The notes under the pieces are model-generated. The model was given only the letters and a program-made list of their open reading frames with translations. It was not told the DNA's origin and ran no database searches. DNA of 64,000 nucleotides from Rhyacophila brunnea (lineage: Eukaryota; Arthropoda; Insecta; Trichoptera; Rhyacophilidae): NCBI GenBank assembly GCA_022495005.1, contig JAGYXB010000283.1, forward strand, positions 556,067-620,066, written 5' to 3'. The position numbers were made by a program, and so were the translations under genes. Every line of letters starts with the position of its first letter. Position 1 is the stretch's first letter. Shown piece by piece: positions 45,870-56,746 of this stretch.

Positions 45870-46724
45870 TTTATAATAAATAAAACTTTCTCATTTGCAT
45901 TGATTATTGGTAGTATTTTAAAGAGGTGAAATGATCTCACTTATCGATCATAGACAACTATTTTGCAAAAGTAGAGATTGCTAGTTTTCATCCGGGCAAG
46001 CTCTCGCAATATAGAGCCGAATGTTTACAGTTGACACTGCCAACTAATATTTTTATAAAGTCACAGGATATAATGAAAAAGAATCAAACCAGGAATTCGA
46101 GCCATATATTGCAACTAGTCTACTATTGACGTCATACACATGTTAATTTATTTTAAAATTAAATTATTATTCCCGATATTATTAATTTACACTTGCGCCG
46201 ATGAAAATACGTAGGCAAATTATAATAAAAAAAATACGGAAACATATACATACTTTTTTAATATTGAAAAATATCATAAATCATGGAAAAGTTTTTACAA
46301 ATCACGTTAGAGAAACAAAAACACAATTAAATTCTTCCATAATGCGAACTCCGAAACACAATTGAAAACGAAGTAAAAAAAAAAAAAAAAAAACTTCTTT
46401 CCAAGAGGCTGTATTGTGTTGGTACGATTTGAACAACAGCTGTTTGGTGATTTAAATATTCAAATTTTTCCCAAGGGCAACCTTTCAACTCTTAGTACAC
46501 TTTCATTTTTCTTCTTATCCATACATCTTCGTTAAAAAGCATAAATAATATTACATTGTTTTTTCGGGACCACAATACTAAACAACAACACCAATATTCG
46601 AGTTTGTTAAACGTGCGACAACAATAGCGAAATGGACTCAAAACATTATAAAACAGACATAACTTGAAAACACCTCAGATATATATAATTGTACCTACTA
46701 GAAAAAATCATATTTGAAAAAAAT
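45870..46724. other. No recognised feature
   Basis: AT-rich with an A17-type homopolymer near 46,380. No gene or shared repeat. Confidence 0.4.
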
Positions 46725-46840
46725 ATGCTCGACGGGATATGAACCCGTATAACCACAGGTATCGCGCCACTGAGTATTAACCAATTATGCTACGAGCTTC
46801 CTATCTAATTGCGACAATTTAAACTAGTAGGTCCTACACG
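46725..46840 (-). repeat. SINE family X, head (minus strand)
   Basis: Minus strand: TTGTCGCAATTAG lead, A box GTAGCATAATTGGTTAA, B box GGGTTCATATCCCGTCGAGC, then the TTTTTTCAAATATGATTTTT-like body. No acceptor pairing. Confidence 0.65.
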
Positions 46841-46859
46841 AAATGCTTATCAAATCTCT

Positions 46860-47380
46860 TTGCTTATAAATGCTTGTCCCGTCGAGCAGAGTTGGTATTA
46901 TTTTTCAAATATGATTTTTTATCATCATCATCATCATCAGCCTGAATCTATCCACTGCTTGATGAAGGCCTCTTTAAGCTGCTTCCACTTTTCTCGGTCC
47001 TGTGCATTGCGTTGCCACATACTTTCGTAGAACTTTATCATTTCATCGATCCAGCGGCCTCTAGGTCTACCTTGCGGACGTTTTGTACTTCTTGGATACG
47101 ACTGCATGACTAGATTTGTCCAACGATTGTCCCTTCTTCGAGCTATGTGTCCAGCCCATCTCCGTTTAAGGCTTTTAATAAACTGTCTGCTTCCTTATCC
47201 ACTCATTTCTCTTTTTGTCTTTCGCGTTATGCCCAGCATGCACTTCTCCATACCACGTTGTGCTACTCTAAGTTTATCATATACAATGACAAATATGATT
47301 ATGTTATGATGTGTTTATAAGTTATGTATGTTCTAAATATAGAATGTTAAATTTTCAAAATCTTGTGAATTATTCGTTGA
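46860..47380 (+). repeat. SINE family X, 3' body interrupted by an RT-2 tail
   Basis: CCCGTCGAGCA...CAAATATGATTTTTTATC, then the RT-2 insert (46,917-47,289), then TTCAAAATCTTGTGAATTAT as at 8.13 kb. Confidence 0.6.
46917..47289 (-). pseudogene. 5'-truncated RT-2 ORF2 tail with 11-bp TSD
   Basis: The minus strand carries the same C-terminal segment as 32.9 and 54.7 kb (KRPQGRPRGRW-like, CNAQDREKW-like), ending in a (TGA)n tail seen as ATCATCATCATC on plus. CAAATATGATT is present at both ends (46,906-46,916 and 47,290-47,300), interrupting a SINE X body. Frames are partly broken; the plus-strand frames at 46,809-47,309 are shadows. Confidence 0.8.
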
Positions 47381-47445
47381 ATAAAATAAATGGTTTAATA
47401 AAAATCATTTATTCATTAAATCCCAGCAACTGGATAAAACACACA

Positions 47446-47557
47446 TTATAAAACAATATGTTTTTCCATCCTTGGTACCAAGCCTACGGCTTCATTGATA
47501 GCCACTTTACCAATTTTGGTACCGATGGTCTTTTTCTTCGTCGACCATGCCCGCTCC
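47446..47557 (-). other. Short coding-like stretch beside element I
   Basis: Minus frame reads ERAWSTKKKTIGTKIGKVAI then NEAVGLVPRMEKHIV, with balanced composition, stopping at the element I boundary. No family recognised; it may be a gene or mobile-element fragment cut by element I. Confidence 0.25.
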
Positions 47558-47940
47558 CGGTCTAGGACGATTCGGCACCGAGACGACTGAGCGCCACGCA
47601 ATCGAATGAAATTCGAAAATAAATAGACGTTCATAAATATTTAAAATATTATATTATTATTTAGTAGGTACTTAGAGAAAATTTAAATATTATGCGCACG
47701 TTAATAATGATGTGATTGCGCATATATTAAAGTTTCAACGGGAAGAGGGTATGATGATAATTCTAAATACGTAATAAAAAACATTATGTTAAAAGCAAAA
47801 TGAATTAAAACTACTAAATAGTAGATAGAAACTGTTTAAAATTCCTCGTATTCTTTATATATAAAATAATAATGAACGTATATTTAATTCATTCCCCAGC
47901 GTGGCGCCCAATTGTCCTGGTGTCCAGTTGTCTCATTCCC
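47558..47940. mobile_element. TIR element I, copy 2
   Basis: CGGTCTAGGACGATTCGGCA... and ...CCAGTTGTCTCATTCCC, collinear with 27,243-27,634. TSD no longer visible. Confidence 0.75.
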
Positions 47941-47989
47941 ATCGCCCGCCCCCATTAGCTGGAGCACACAACCAAAAACCGTGAGCGTG

Positions 47990-48145
47990 AACACCGGACC
48001 GGCCCCAGCGCGCGCCAGCTCTTTCAACATAAAGGTCAGTGTCTGGCATTCTGTGTAATCCCCACCCCCCTATATCCGTAATCCGCGACTCCACCATCAT
48101 CTTAAAATTACAGTCAACTGCTAAAAGCGCCACCAATCCCAGAAA
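47990..48145 (+). repeat. Repeat J, copy 2
   Basis: CCCCAGCGCGCGCCAGCTCT, GTCAGTGTCTGGCATTCTGT and GCTAAAAGCGCCACCA are shared with the minus strand at 9.1 kb and with 50.9 kb. The 80-codon minus frame here may be a decayed coding fragment. Confidence 0.5.
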
Positions 48146-48310
48146 CATACACAGTAGAAAAAAATGAACCTGCATACTTCGACGTATGCGCTTTACGAAT
48201 TTAGCTACATAAATCTCACCTAATTACAATGAAATTAACTAATAGTCATGTAATTAAAGCAGTTCTAAAATTTAGCTGATTTTTCTGTCCTTGTTCTGCC
48301 CGGCACTTCA

Positions 48311-48673
48311 GGCTATACTTCAGTTGAGGCATGGTCTAAAAAGATCGTGGCTACGCGATGCGCAGATTGTGAAAATGACGCGTGCCGAACGAAATATAAT
48401 TTGTCATAAAAATCAGACGCGTCCATTTAATGTTATGTTTATTGTTATATTACTAATAATAATAGTATATTCATTGACATGTTTTCTTTTTTAAGTACAT
48501 ACGTATATTTTTTTAGTCATCTTTACACGATTTAAAAATATTTTCATCCGACGCCACGACAAAACAAATCGACGTGCGGACACCTCAACTGTCGGTCTCC
48601 GATTGGTGACCAGTGAGAAATATCGTCGCACCTACTGTTGAAAATTATTTGACAGTTTCACTGAAGTACGCTC
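48311..48673. mobile_element. TTAA-type MITE, family H copy 3
   Basis: Left GGCTATACTTCAGTTGAGGC, right GTTTCACTGAAGTACGCTC followed by TTAA (48,674-48,677). The left TTAA is lost. Collinear with 28,406-28,765. Confidence 0.72.
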
Positions 48674-48759
48674 TTAATATTTTTGAATGTTGTATTTTAG
48701 AAACAAAAATCGATTGCCAAAGTAGCTTGATTTGGAAGAACGCTGATTAGTAGTTATTA

Positions 48760-48950
48760 AAATTGACCAATAGTTAAAATTTGTCGCTATTAGTATATCA
48801 CGCCGTAGCATATTGGTTAAATGCGACGGATGAGGCGTAAACTCGGGAGATACAGGGTTCGATTCCCCGTAGGGGTGACTTACTTTTTTTCAAAAAAGAT
48901 TTTTTCTATTGGTTATAATATACTCTCTCAGAAAGTGTTTTTCAAAAATT
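48760..48950 (+). repeat. SINE family X, near-complete copy
   Basis: GACCAATAGTTAAAATTTGTC, A box GTAGCATATTGGTTAAATGC, B box GGGTTCGATTCC and a TTTTTTTC...GATTTTTTCTA body. TCACGCC (48,798-48,804) and GGGGTGA (48,872-48,878) could pair at six of seven positions like an acceptor stem, but the spacing and anticodon arm are not those of a normal tRNA. Confidence 0.65.
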
Positions 48951-49538
48951 ATATATGTATACAAATGAATATAGTATGCATTTAACCGTTAAATATGCGA
49001 ATGATGATGATCCTAAAGTGGGTATGCGTTGTATGAGTTTTCCTGCAAACAGAGAAATCAACAGATAAAAATCTGAATGGAGTATTAATAAAATTATAAA
49101 CCACATAATATAGCGAGATTTAGTGATCTTGTAAAGAAAAAAAATGCGAACACCAGACGCGATAATCGCAGTGCTGCCTACGGTAAATGTAAATTTTTGA
49201 AAGCTCAGCAATTTCTCAGGAATAATACATAAAATAAACTGCCTGAAGTAGTCTTATCCCTTTTCAATTTCCCGCGCGTGGCGGGGCCCGGGAAAATCCC
49301 GGAATTTCCACACTCCGCCTAAAGACGGACCCACGTACTGGCGCACGGCCGGAAATTGTTTTTCAAATAAGAGGCGGAATCTCTCCATTCGTATGATTTT
49401 ATCGGAATCAGAATATCATTCGTTAGGTATATAATAAAGTAGCACTGGAAACACGGACTTTTTATTATTTTTTAGTATATTATATTCACATGCGTAGTAC
49501 ATAGCAGACGGTCGTTTTGATACATAATTAATTGATCA
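48951..49538. other. No recognised feature
   Basis: Includes a G+C-rich patch (CCCGCGCGTGGCGGGGCCCG near 49,270) with no gene assigned. Confidence 0.35.
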
Positions 49539-49546
49539 GTTATTAG

Positions 49547-50384
49547 TAGGGAGCGGATTTATATGCAACAAAAAACATGATTATATGCATGCAAGTATGC
49601 ACTTAAAATCAATAAAATATGCACTAAAACCGAAGAAATATGCAGTTAAAAATTTACATTTTTTGTGGGACAAAATTGTAAATACCCACTCTACCAAATA
49701 TTACTGACAAAAAATCGAATAACTAGTTAATAAACATAATAAGTTATCAGAACAATAAAACACAAACAATGAATATACAGTTAATCAATTACAATTTTCA
49801 AAACAGGTTTTTCACAAGTACAAATAATTGAATAATTAATGCAGTGTAAACCAAACATAACTTAAAAAACAAAAACGACACACTTAATTATGCCTAAATA
49901 CTATTTTCTGTTTTTTGCCAGAAAAAAAAAATTAAGTACAATATTTTTTTCAATATGCTCTGGCATTAAATTTTTCCGCATAGGTGTCTGTCAATATTTT
50001 ATTTATATGCGGAAAACCACCTCTCAACGTCCACAGAGGTGATTGGGTAAACTTTAAATAAAAGTGCCCGAGTTGACTTCACTTTTTCTGATAAATCCAC
50101 AGCTCAGAGATGGCATTAAAAACGCAAGTGCATCTAAACTGTCTACCTTCCTAACTTAGTTATATTTCGATAAAATAATTTAAAAAAACTAAAATTATAA
50201 ATTCAAAAGCTCTAAAATATGCATTTATTTATGAAATATGCACTAATGTCTCAATTATGCATTTATATGCACAATAAAATTTTATTTTTGGATTCTGTGT
50301 CTTTCAAAACAGATTTCTGTGCAACTCTCATAGCTATGCATACACTCTAACAAAACATGCACTAGCATATAAATCCGGGCCCTA
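49547..50384 (-). mobile_element. hAT-superfamily derivative (family N) with perfect 8-bp TSD
   Basis: Ends TAGGGAGCGGATTTATATGC and GCATATAAATCCGGGCCCTA are inverted. GTTATTAG flanks both sides exactly (49,539-49,546 and 50,385-50,392). Both subterminal regions are packed with (A)TATGCA/TGCATAT-type words, probable transposase sites. The interior keeps a fossil of the transposase C-terminus on the minus strand (49,999-50,102). It is an internally deleted copy of an autonomous hAT, rather than a MITE of unknown source. Confidence 0.9.
49999..50102 (-). pseudogene. hAT transposase C-terminal dimerisation domain fragment
   Basis: Minus strand reads VDLSEKVKSTRALLFKVYPI, then TSVDVERWFSAYK and a TAA at 49,999-50,001. 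The (S/T)SVDVER.FSAYK motif is the hallmark of the hAT C-terminal dimerisation domain. Upstream and downstream frames are broken and most of the transposase (BED finger, catalytic DDE core) is missing. Confidence 0.85.
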
Positions 50385-50401
50385 GTTATTAGCTATACGA
50401 T

Positions 50402-50808
50402 ACCGTGTCTGGAATTTTGTACGAATGCAGTTCGCCGTATCACACTTTACCGTGAAATTTTAGATCGGAAATAAATAGTCGAATAATAGAGACCGTCCAG
50501 CCTCTTTGGGTCGTATAGTACTGTGATACAATTCATGTATAAATAAAACACGCTTCTTAAGGGTTTACAGGAAGTCAGAGGCAAACAAATTTTGAAAATA
50601 GCCGATGTACTTACTGGATTATTTGTTAGGTTAAGTTTTCATTCTTAAATTTTGCCAAAATCAGCTATGAAAATTGAATTATTATCCATATTGAATCTAA
50701 TAAAATTGGAGACCGTATAGTACCTACACGGTCATCTTTTTCTCGTAAGAAAGTTCACGGCAAACTGTGCCGCGGTGAAACGTTTTACGTTCAATTTAAA
50801 TGTAACCT
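50402..50808. mobile_element. TIR element R, copy 2, diverged
   Basis: Starts ACCGTGTCTGGAATTTTGTA then CGAATGCAGTTCGCCG, and ends ACGTTCAATTTAAATGTAACC, matching the outer arms of element R at 28.9-29.4 kb in inverted orientation. It begins about 10 bp after the hAT derivative's TSD. The arms are diverged and no TSD was read. Confidence 0.55.
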
Positions 50809-50934
50809 GTATTATTAGTTGTGTTTATTTTTCTCCTCGATAATCGAGTATTGTAATATGTTTTTCGCATATTTTGAAAATTCGGATTATTACAAAGTAC
50901 TTTTTACCTATTAGTGCGTGAGTGCATGATCTGG

Positions 50935-51070
50935 GACCAGCTCCAGCGCGCGCCAGCTCTCTCAACATCATAGGTCAGTACCTGGCATCCTGTTTAAATC
51001 GCCCCTCCCCCTCAGATTTTGAATCCACAAGCATCCTTCAAAATTACATTCCACAAAAGCTCAAACAATG
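50935..51070 (+). repeat. Repeat J, copy 3
   Basis: CCAGCGCGCGCCAGCTCTCT and GGTCAGTACCTGGCATCCTG blocks shared with 48.0 kb. Confidence 0.5.
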
Positions 51071-52585
51071 ATTTTAGACATGTTTCTCTTTGTACCCAGA
51101 TTTACTTGTTTACGTAATGTAGACAATTTATATCGGTTATATCGGAGATACTCGTAAATAATAGTTTAATTCAAATATACATAAAGCTCAAGCCTATATT
51201 ATGTACTAAAACATTTATTGTATAAGTTTGTCAGAGTTTCTCCAAGTTTTGGACATCAATCTCCACAGACACTTGTCATGTTATTAATCCTAAATGGCGC
51301 AATATTGTAAAATAATAAACACGACAATAGAGAGACATTATCCCTTTACACAATATTGAGTATGAATACAATGTTTTTCAGTTTAAACTTTAGGCATGGC
51401 CACACTTTTAAAGAGTAACCGGTTAACCACAGAATATGACATTAACACTAACAACCGAGGGTACTAATAGATTTAAGTTGTGTGCAACTGCAGGCACTAT
51501 GCGCACTCACTTAATATAATAAAAGCAGCTAAAAAAAACTATTACTTACCTACTAAATTATAGTATTAAGTATAAAAAACAAACAGATCCATACCCTAGG
51601 TCTATAGAGAAACAGCTCAGAATACTGTAAGATTCTGAGTTGAGGCGTCTAATTACAAAAAGTCCACAATTCGATATTTGCGGGAAACAACGTTTTTATG
51701 TTTCAAGCTTCGATTATTTGTTTTAACATTAGATAATTTATTCCGTTGTATTCTATGTCAACATTAGAACCAAATGGCAATTTGTTTCAGCCGATAAAAT
51801 CTTGAATGTAATAAATATAGGCAAAATAAAATTGGACGTAGCGCTACTTGAACCTCACTTTTTAATTTATCCTGCATAAGGCACATATTTCCGTGGTACT
51901 GTCATGAGTTTACCGGATTTTACAGCATGAGAGACGCCATTTCCAATATTGAACGTTCTATTATTGGCTGACTTAAACACGCGAAAAATCAACCAAGCTT
52001 TAAATAATATGAAACAAGGACTTTGCGTTTTTTGTAATAAATAAAAAAAAAAATTTTTCGGGTTTTTTCTCGCGTTTTGGAATTTATAGATCATACATAC
52101 TGTGAAAAATTATACAAAGAATGCGTGCGTATTTTTTTCGCGATTATGACCAAATGTGGACTTATCGCCTTTTGGAATAAGATGCCTCAGTTCTAAGATT
52201 TGCACAAAAATTACCATTTCAATGTTGCGTTGATTTTTGAAAAAAATGTTTATTTTTTATTAAGTTCAAATGAACTCAGTAATCCAAAATGAAATTTTAT
52301 AGTTTAACAAATATTTAACTCAGACATTCTCGTATTTGATTGAATTAATGATTAATCCCAGCAAGGGTTATTTGATTTTTTGACCCGTTGAAGAGATTTT
52401 TGATTTTATTTTATTGAATTATAAATATAAGACCTTTCTACATTGAATATCATTATTAACTCAAAACCTTGAAATTTTGATGTTGTTTTTCTAGGTTATA
52501 GAAATTATGAATAGTTGAAGTGTTTGCACAAACACATACCTAATAGATTATTATTACATGCATACTTACTAATAATACGTTCTGT
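51071..52585. other. No recognised gene in 1.5 kb
   Basis: AT-rich. One 75-codon minus frame (51,867-52,094) has no family pattern. Confidence 0.4.
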
Positions 52586-52598
52586 GATTAATAAGCTT

Positions 52599-53056
52599 CA
52601 CAGTCTTTTCACAGTCGTTGCATACGGGTGCGAGTCATGGACGTTAAATATGAAAGCAGCTAAAATGGTGGACTGTTTTCAGAGAAAGATCCTGAGGCGG
52701 ATCTACGGACCAATGAATGATGGTGAAGAGTAGAGAATTAGGTACAACACAGAACTATACCGCTTATACCAAGATTCAAAACTTTCCACCTTCATAAAAC
52801 TCCAGAGGCTAAACTGGGCAGACCATGTCCAGCGCATGTCCGAGTCACGGATACCGAAGAAGATCCTCGAAGGAAACCCATGGGGGAAAAGGCCAGTGGG
52901 AAAGCCACGCACACGATGGGGTGATTACAAAAGATGCCAGCCAGCTGCAAAAAATCATGAATTGGAAAAGACGTGCGGAGGACCGTTCCGGCTGGAGGAT
53001 GCCGGTGGCGGAGGCCAGGGCTTGACTTTAGCTGTAGCGCCATCGAAGAAGAAGAA
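52599..53056 (+). pseudogene. 5'-truncated RT-1 ORF2 tail, copy b, with 13-bp TSD
   Basis: Plus strand: VVAYGCESWTLNMKAAKMVD, then CFQRKILRRIYGPMNDGEE, a TAG, then in shifted frames MSESRIPKKILEGNP and a VGKPRTRW segment, ending in (GAA)n. GATTAATAAGCTT flanks both ends exactly (52,586-52,598 and 53,057-53,069). A truncated, dead copy made by target-primed reverse transcription. The minus-strand frames over it are shadows. Confidence 0.88.
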
Positions 53057-53400
53057 GATTAATAAGCTTTACGAAGTATTGTCCATTTTTTTCATAATAG
53101 ATGTTGATTTATTTTATTAAATTTGGCTGGTTAATTAATTAACTGCCAAAACATAATAATATTATGTCATAAGTAAACTTAAAAAAATGTGGGTATATAA
53201 TGAAAAATATAAATTCCCACGAAAAATATTACTTTTGCAAGTAAATGTGATGTAACATAGGAAATTTGGAAACACATCCGAAAAAATCTTGACAACAAAT
53301 ATGGTGTCAGGCGGGATTCTGGCCAATGTGTTTTGACTATTTAGCCACATGTACCCTACTTAATTACGACGAAGTAATGGCGACTGGAATTACATTATTA

Positions 53401-54090
53401 CAATGTTTTTATTAGCTCGTATTCTTGTTTGTCCGGTGGTTGTTTGTCCAGTACAAATCTTGCATTCAATTTTGAACTAACTTCCCGACTAGCTAGATAT
53501 TTGAAACTTTTAGAATATATCAGAACAATATGCCAATGCATTATTTTAGATATTTTTAAGTAGAATTGATGATGAATCATTTTCAGTTAATTCTGTATTG
53601 TACGGAAATTTATTTCAGAAAAATCCGTAAAAAGTAAAAGACTATTTTTGGTTGCTAAGGGGGTGGTCTGTCACGGATACCGAAAAAGACCCTCCAAGGA
53701 AACCCAGGGGGAAAAGGCCACTGGGAAATCGCACATGATGGGGTCACGACATTACAAAAGATGTCAACCAGCTGCTAAAAATCATGAACTGGAAAAGACG
53801 TGCGGAGGACCGTTCCGGCTGGAGGACGGCGGTGGAGGAGGCCAAGGCTCGACTTGAGCTGTAGCGCCATCGAAGAAAAAGAAGAAGGGGGTGGTCTTAG
53901 CAACTAAATTATTAATATATACGTGCGTTACTATGGAAATCAAAATTTCAGTATTCTATATTTGTTTATTTGTTTGTTTTTTTTATTTACTTCATATCAA
54001 GTACAAGTTTGAGCATATTGAGCATAATAATTCAACAGAAAATTATATAAAAATATATATATAAAAAGTTATTCTTATCTTATAATTATT
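53401..54090 (+). mobile_element. Family B element, copy 6, interrupted by RT-1
   Basis: CAATGTTTTTATTAGCTCG to TCTTATAATTATT. It is split at GCTAAGGGGGTGGTC by a truncated RT-1 insert (53,670-53,884) and resumes at CTTAGCAACTAAATTATTAA. Confidence 0.75.
53670..53884 (+). pseudogene. 5'-truncated RT-1 ORF2 tail, copy c, with 13-bp TSD
   Basis: Only the last 215 bp of RT-1: GTCACGGATACCGAAAAAGA through GAACTGGAAAAGACGTGCGG to TGTAGCGCCATCGAAG and a (GAA)n-like end. AAGGGGGTGGTCT is duplicated exactly (53,657-53,669 and 53,885-53,897) in the B host. Younger than this B copy. Confidence 0.88.
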
Positions 54091-54722
54091 ATTAATGTGT
54101 CCATGATCATATCAGTTTTCCCGGAAATATTACAGCAGGGGTTACCTCATCATTTGCTGTCAACAGGTCCTCTTGATTAAATAGTCTTTTAAATCTCGAT
54201 GCAAAATAAATATTAACCAGTTAACCAGTTTAAAACCTACGTTTGGGAATATTCGACTATCCAGTTACAAAACAAGCCGAGTAGGTCCCGTCACTAGTCT
54301 CCATGATGTGAATACAATATATTATTTCGCCTCATCCAAATACAGATGTCCCAGACAACATTGTTCCGGTGACAAGTTCGCCCAGGCATTATTATTTTTG
54401 CCCCAATTTATCATTTTTATTTTAATAAACGTCAAGTATTTTTTTAAACACCACCGAAAACAAATACCGGGGCTGCTCGCGGTGATGGATGGCGGGAGTT
54501 GTCAAACTTTACTTGGCTCGCTGGGGGCTTATGCTACGGCACTGTGAGCCACTGCGGAATTATTGTTTTTGTTTGTTCTAATACAGTATTAAAAATAATA
54601 TATTTTATGAAGAATGATCATTTACCATACTACAGTATGTAGGTACATTTAAGAACCAAGTTTATAAGCAGATTATGATAATATCTTATACTTAACTAAT
54701 TTATTTATGATTATATAATAAT
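54091..54722. other. No recognised gene
   Basis: One 79-codon plus frame (54,308-54,547) of mixed composition without a recognised family. Confidence 0.35.
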
Positions 54723-54734
54723 ATATAACTGTAC

Positions 54735-55149
54735 GTAATATATAACAGACGTGGACCCTCAACACGAGAGATGTCCAAAGGCTAAGAGTCGCACAGCGAG
54801 GCATGGAGAGGTGTATGTTGGGAATCACGCAAAAGGACCGAAAGAAAAACGAATGGGTTAGGAAGCAGACAGGAGTACGCGATGTAATAGACGTTGCCAA
54901 ACAGCTGAGAAGGAGATGGGCGGAGTACATTTCTCGCTGAAAAGACGGCCGTTGGACAAATGCTGTCATCCAGTGGTACCCAAGGGGCACGAAACGGCCA
55001 CAGGGTCGCCCTAAAAGCCGCTGGATTGACGAACTGGTAAAGTTCGGCGTAAATACGTGGCAGCGAACGACACAGGATCGAGAGAGTAGGAAGAAGATTG
55101 GGGAGGCCTTCATCCGGCAGTGGATTGACCCCGACTGATGATGTTGATG
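54735..55149 (+). pseudogene. RT-2 ORF2 tail, best kept copy, with 12-bp TSD
   Basis: Plus strand: VAQRGMERCMLGITQKDRKK, NEWVRKQTGVRDVIDVAKQL, RRRWAEYISR, a single TGA, then KDGRWTNAVIQWYPRGTKRP, QGRPKSRWIDELVKFGVNTW and FIRQWIDPD with its natural stop. It ends in a (TGATGAT)-type tail. ATATAACTGTAC flanks both ends exactly (54,723-54,734 and 55,150-55,161). Only the C-terminal segment of ORF2 inserted. The 146-codon minus frame over it is a shadow. Confidence 0.88.
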
Positions 55150-55353
55150 ATATAACTGTACAAATATCTTAGTACATTTGTACAGAAATTATAACTACCT
55201 ATAAGAAAGATTGAAAACATTTTTAATGACTCGCCAACATAATGCGAAAATTGAGACTTGTTTTTGCTTCGAGAGCCCTCATTATTTATGTTCCGCTTCA
55301 AACTTCAATCGTTTCAATAGTGAATTATTAACTGATACAATTTTTTTTGTATG

Positions 55354-56097
55354 CATGTTACGCCGAATGTGTGAAATGGCGTATTACATGAAATCGGCAA
55401 AATTTTGCATATTTCATGAAAAATGCAAGCCCGTTGTCTTATTCATGAATTAGGCAAAATATCTGCCGAGTGCGTGAATTCGGCTGTAATTTTTCTGCCT
55501 AGTTCATGCATTGGGCAAATTAGATAGTGGCGGTCCGGTGGTTTTTTTTTTGCAGCTAAACCAAATGTGTCAAATAATGCTCATGCATTGGTCAAAATAG
55601 ATAGTGGCGCTCCAGTGGTGTTTTTTGCAATTAATCAAACTAACCAAATGTGTCAAATGTCATTGATTATATAAAAAATATACCAATCAATAACTACAAT
55701 GACGTTCATACCGTTACTATGCCCAAAAAAATCTATAACTATAATATGAAAACGGAAGAATTTTATTAAAAGTATTTTCGTGATTTGATTCGTGCTTGGG
55801 TATCAGGTAATGGTCGATTGTTTGTTTGTGATAATATGATTAGATAGTTGTTAGCTAACCTCAAAATTAAAATCTAAAAAAAAAACCCCAATTATAACAA
55901 ATAAAACCATCCGTATTAAATTTACTTTTTGACGTTCACGTTGACAGTTTAAGAATTCCATACCCTGCCGAATTCACGCACTCTGCAGATAATTTGCCTA
56001 ATTCATGAATAAGGCAACGGGCTTGCATTTTTCACGAATTAGGCAAAAATTTGCCGATTTCATGTGATACGCAATTTCACACATTCGGTTTAACATG
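55354..56097. mobile_element. Long-TIR element, family S
   Basis: About 130-bp inverted arms starting CATGTTACGCCGAATGTGTG and including TTCATGAATTAGGCAAA, AAATGCAAGCCCGTTG and GTGCGTGAATTCGGC. The motif TTCATG(A/C)ATT(A/G)GGCAAA recurs several more times inside the left arm. The interior (55,720-55,850) has a short open piece (MPKKIYNYNMKTEEFY, then stop), possibly the start of a lost gene. No exact TSD was read; superfamily unknown. Confidence 0.78.
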
Positions 56098-56746
56098 TAG
56101 GTATATTAACAATGTAATGAAAAAAGTTATTTATTGAACACTATTACAATATTCTAATACCCCTCTTAAAAATGGGCCAAGCGAGGTTAATTTTGGTAGA
56201 GTATCCTCCGCGTAACTTTTCAATTGTACACAGTGACAAAATTTGTGTGTAATACGCACTACGTATTAATGTATTAGTATATACCAGGCGCCTGATTGGC
56301 TAATTTCATCAAATAATTCAAAAACATCTATTCCAAATTGCAAGGATACGTGGAGGGTAGTATACACTTTGATGCGTGTTGAAATACCGACACTAAGTCT
56401 ATAAACGTCAAAAATTTGTCGACCATGGGCCATACAACGAGTATGTCGCCTTCTTCATAATGGTGACCACCGCGTGACCGCGCATATTCGTCTTACTTAG
56501 GCCATTGTGGAGGACAGCATCATAACTTCCATGGTCAAACATAAGTTTATTTGGTGTTACAGAATACAATAGTGTAATTGAGGCTATTGATTTCTAAATT
56601 GGTTACCTCCATTTATATTTTTTTTTACATTTTTCTTAATCTGATTCTGTTATTATTTTTTTTAGAATATCGAGTTATTTTTGTTGGTTAAATAGAATTA
56701 AGCCGAAGTTTGGTTGCAAATTCGTTCATATTTACAGCCGCTATAA
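56098..56746. other. No recognised feature
   Basis: Spacer between family S and family C elements. Nothing supported. Confidence 0.35.

Noticed and set aside
48798..48878. Possible functional tRNA gene (A and B boxes, six of seven acceptor pairs)
   Set aside because: Spacing and anticodon arm do not fit, and the same head with a common 3' body is dispersed (SINE X).
54673..55113. A 146-codon minus-strand frame
   Set aside because: Antisense shadow of the RT-2 tail.
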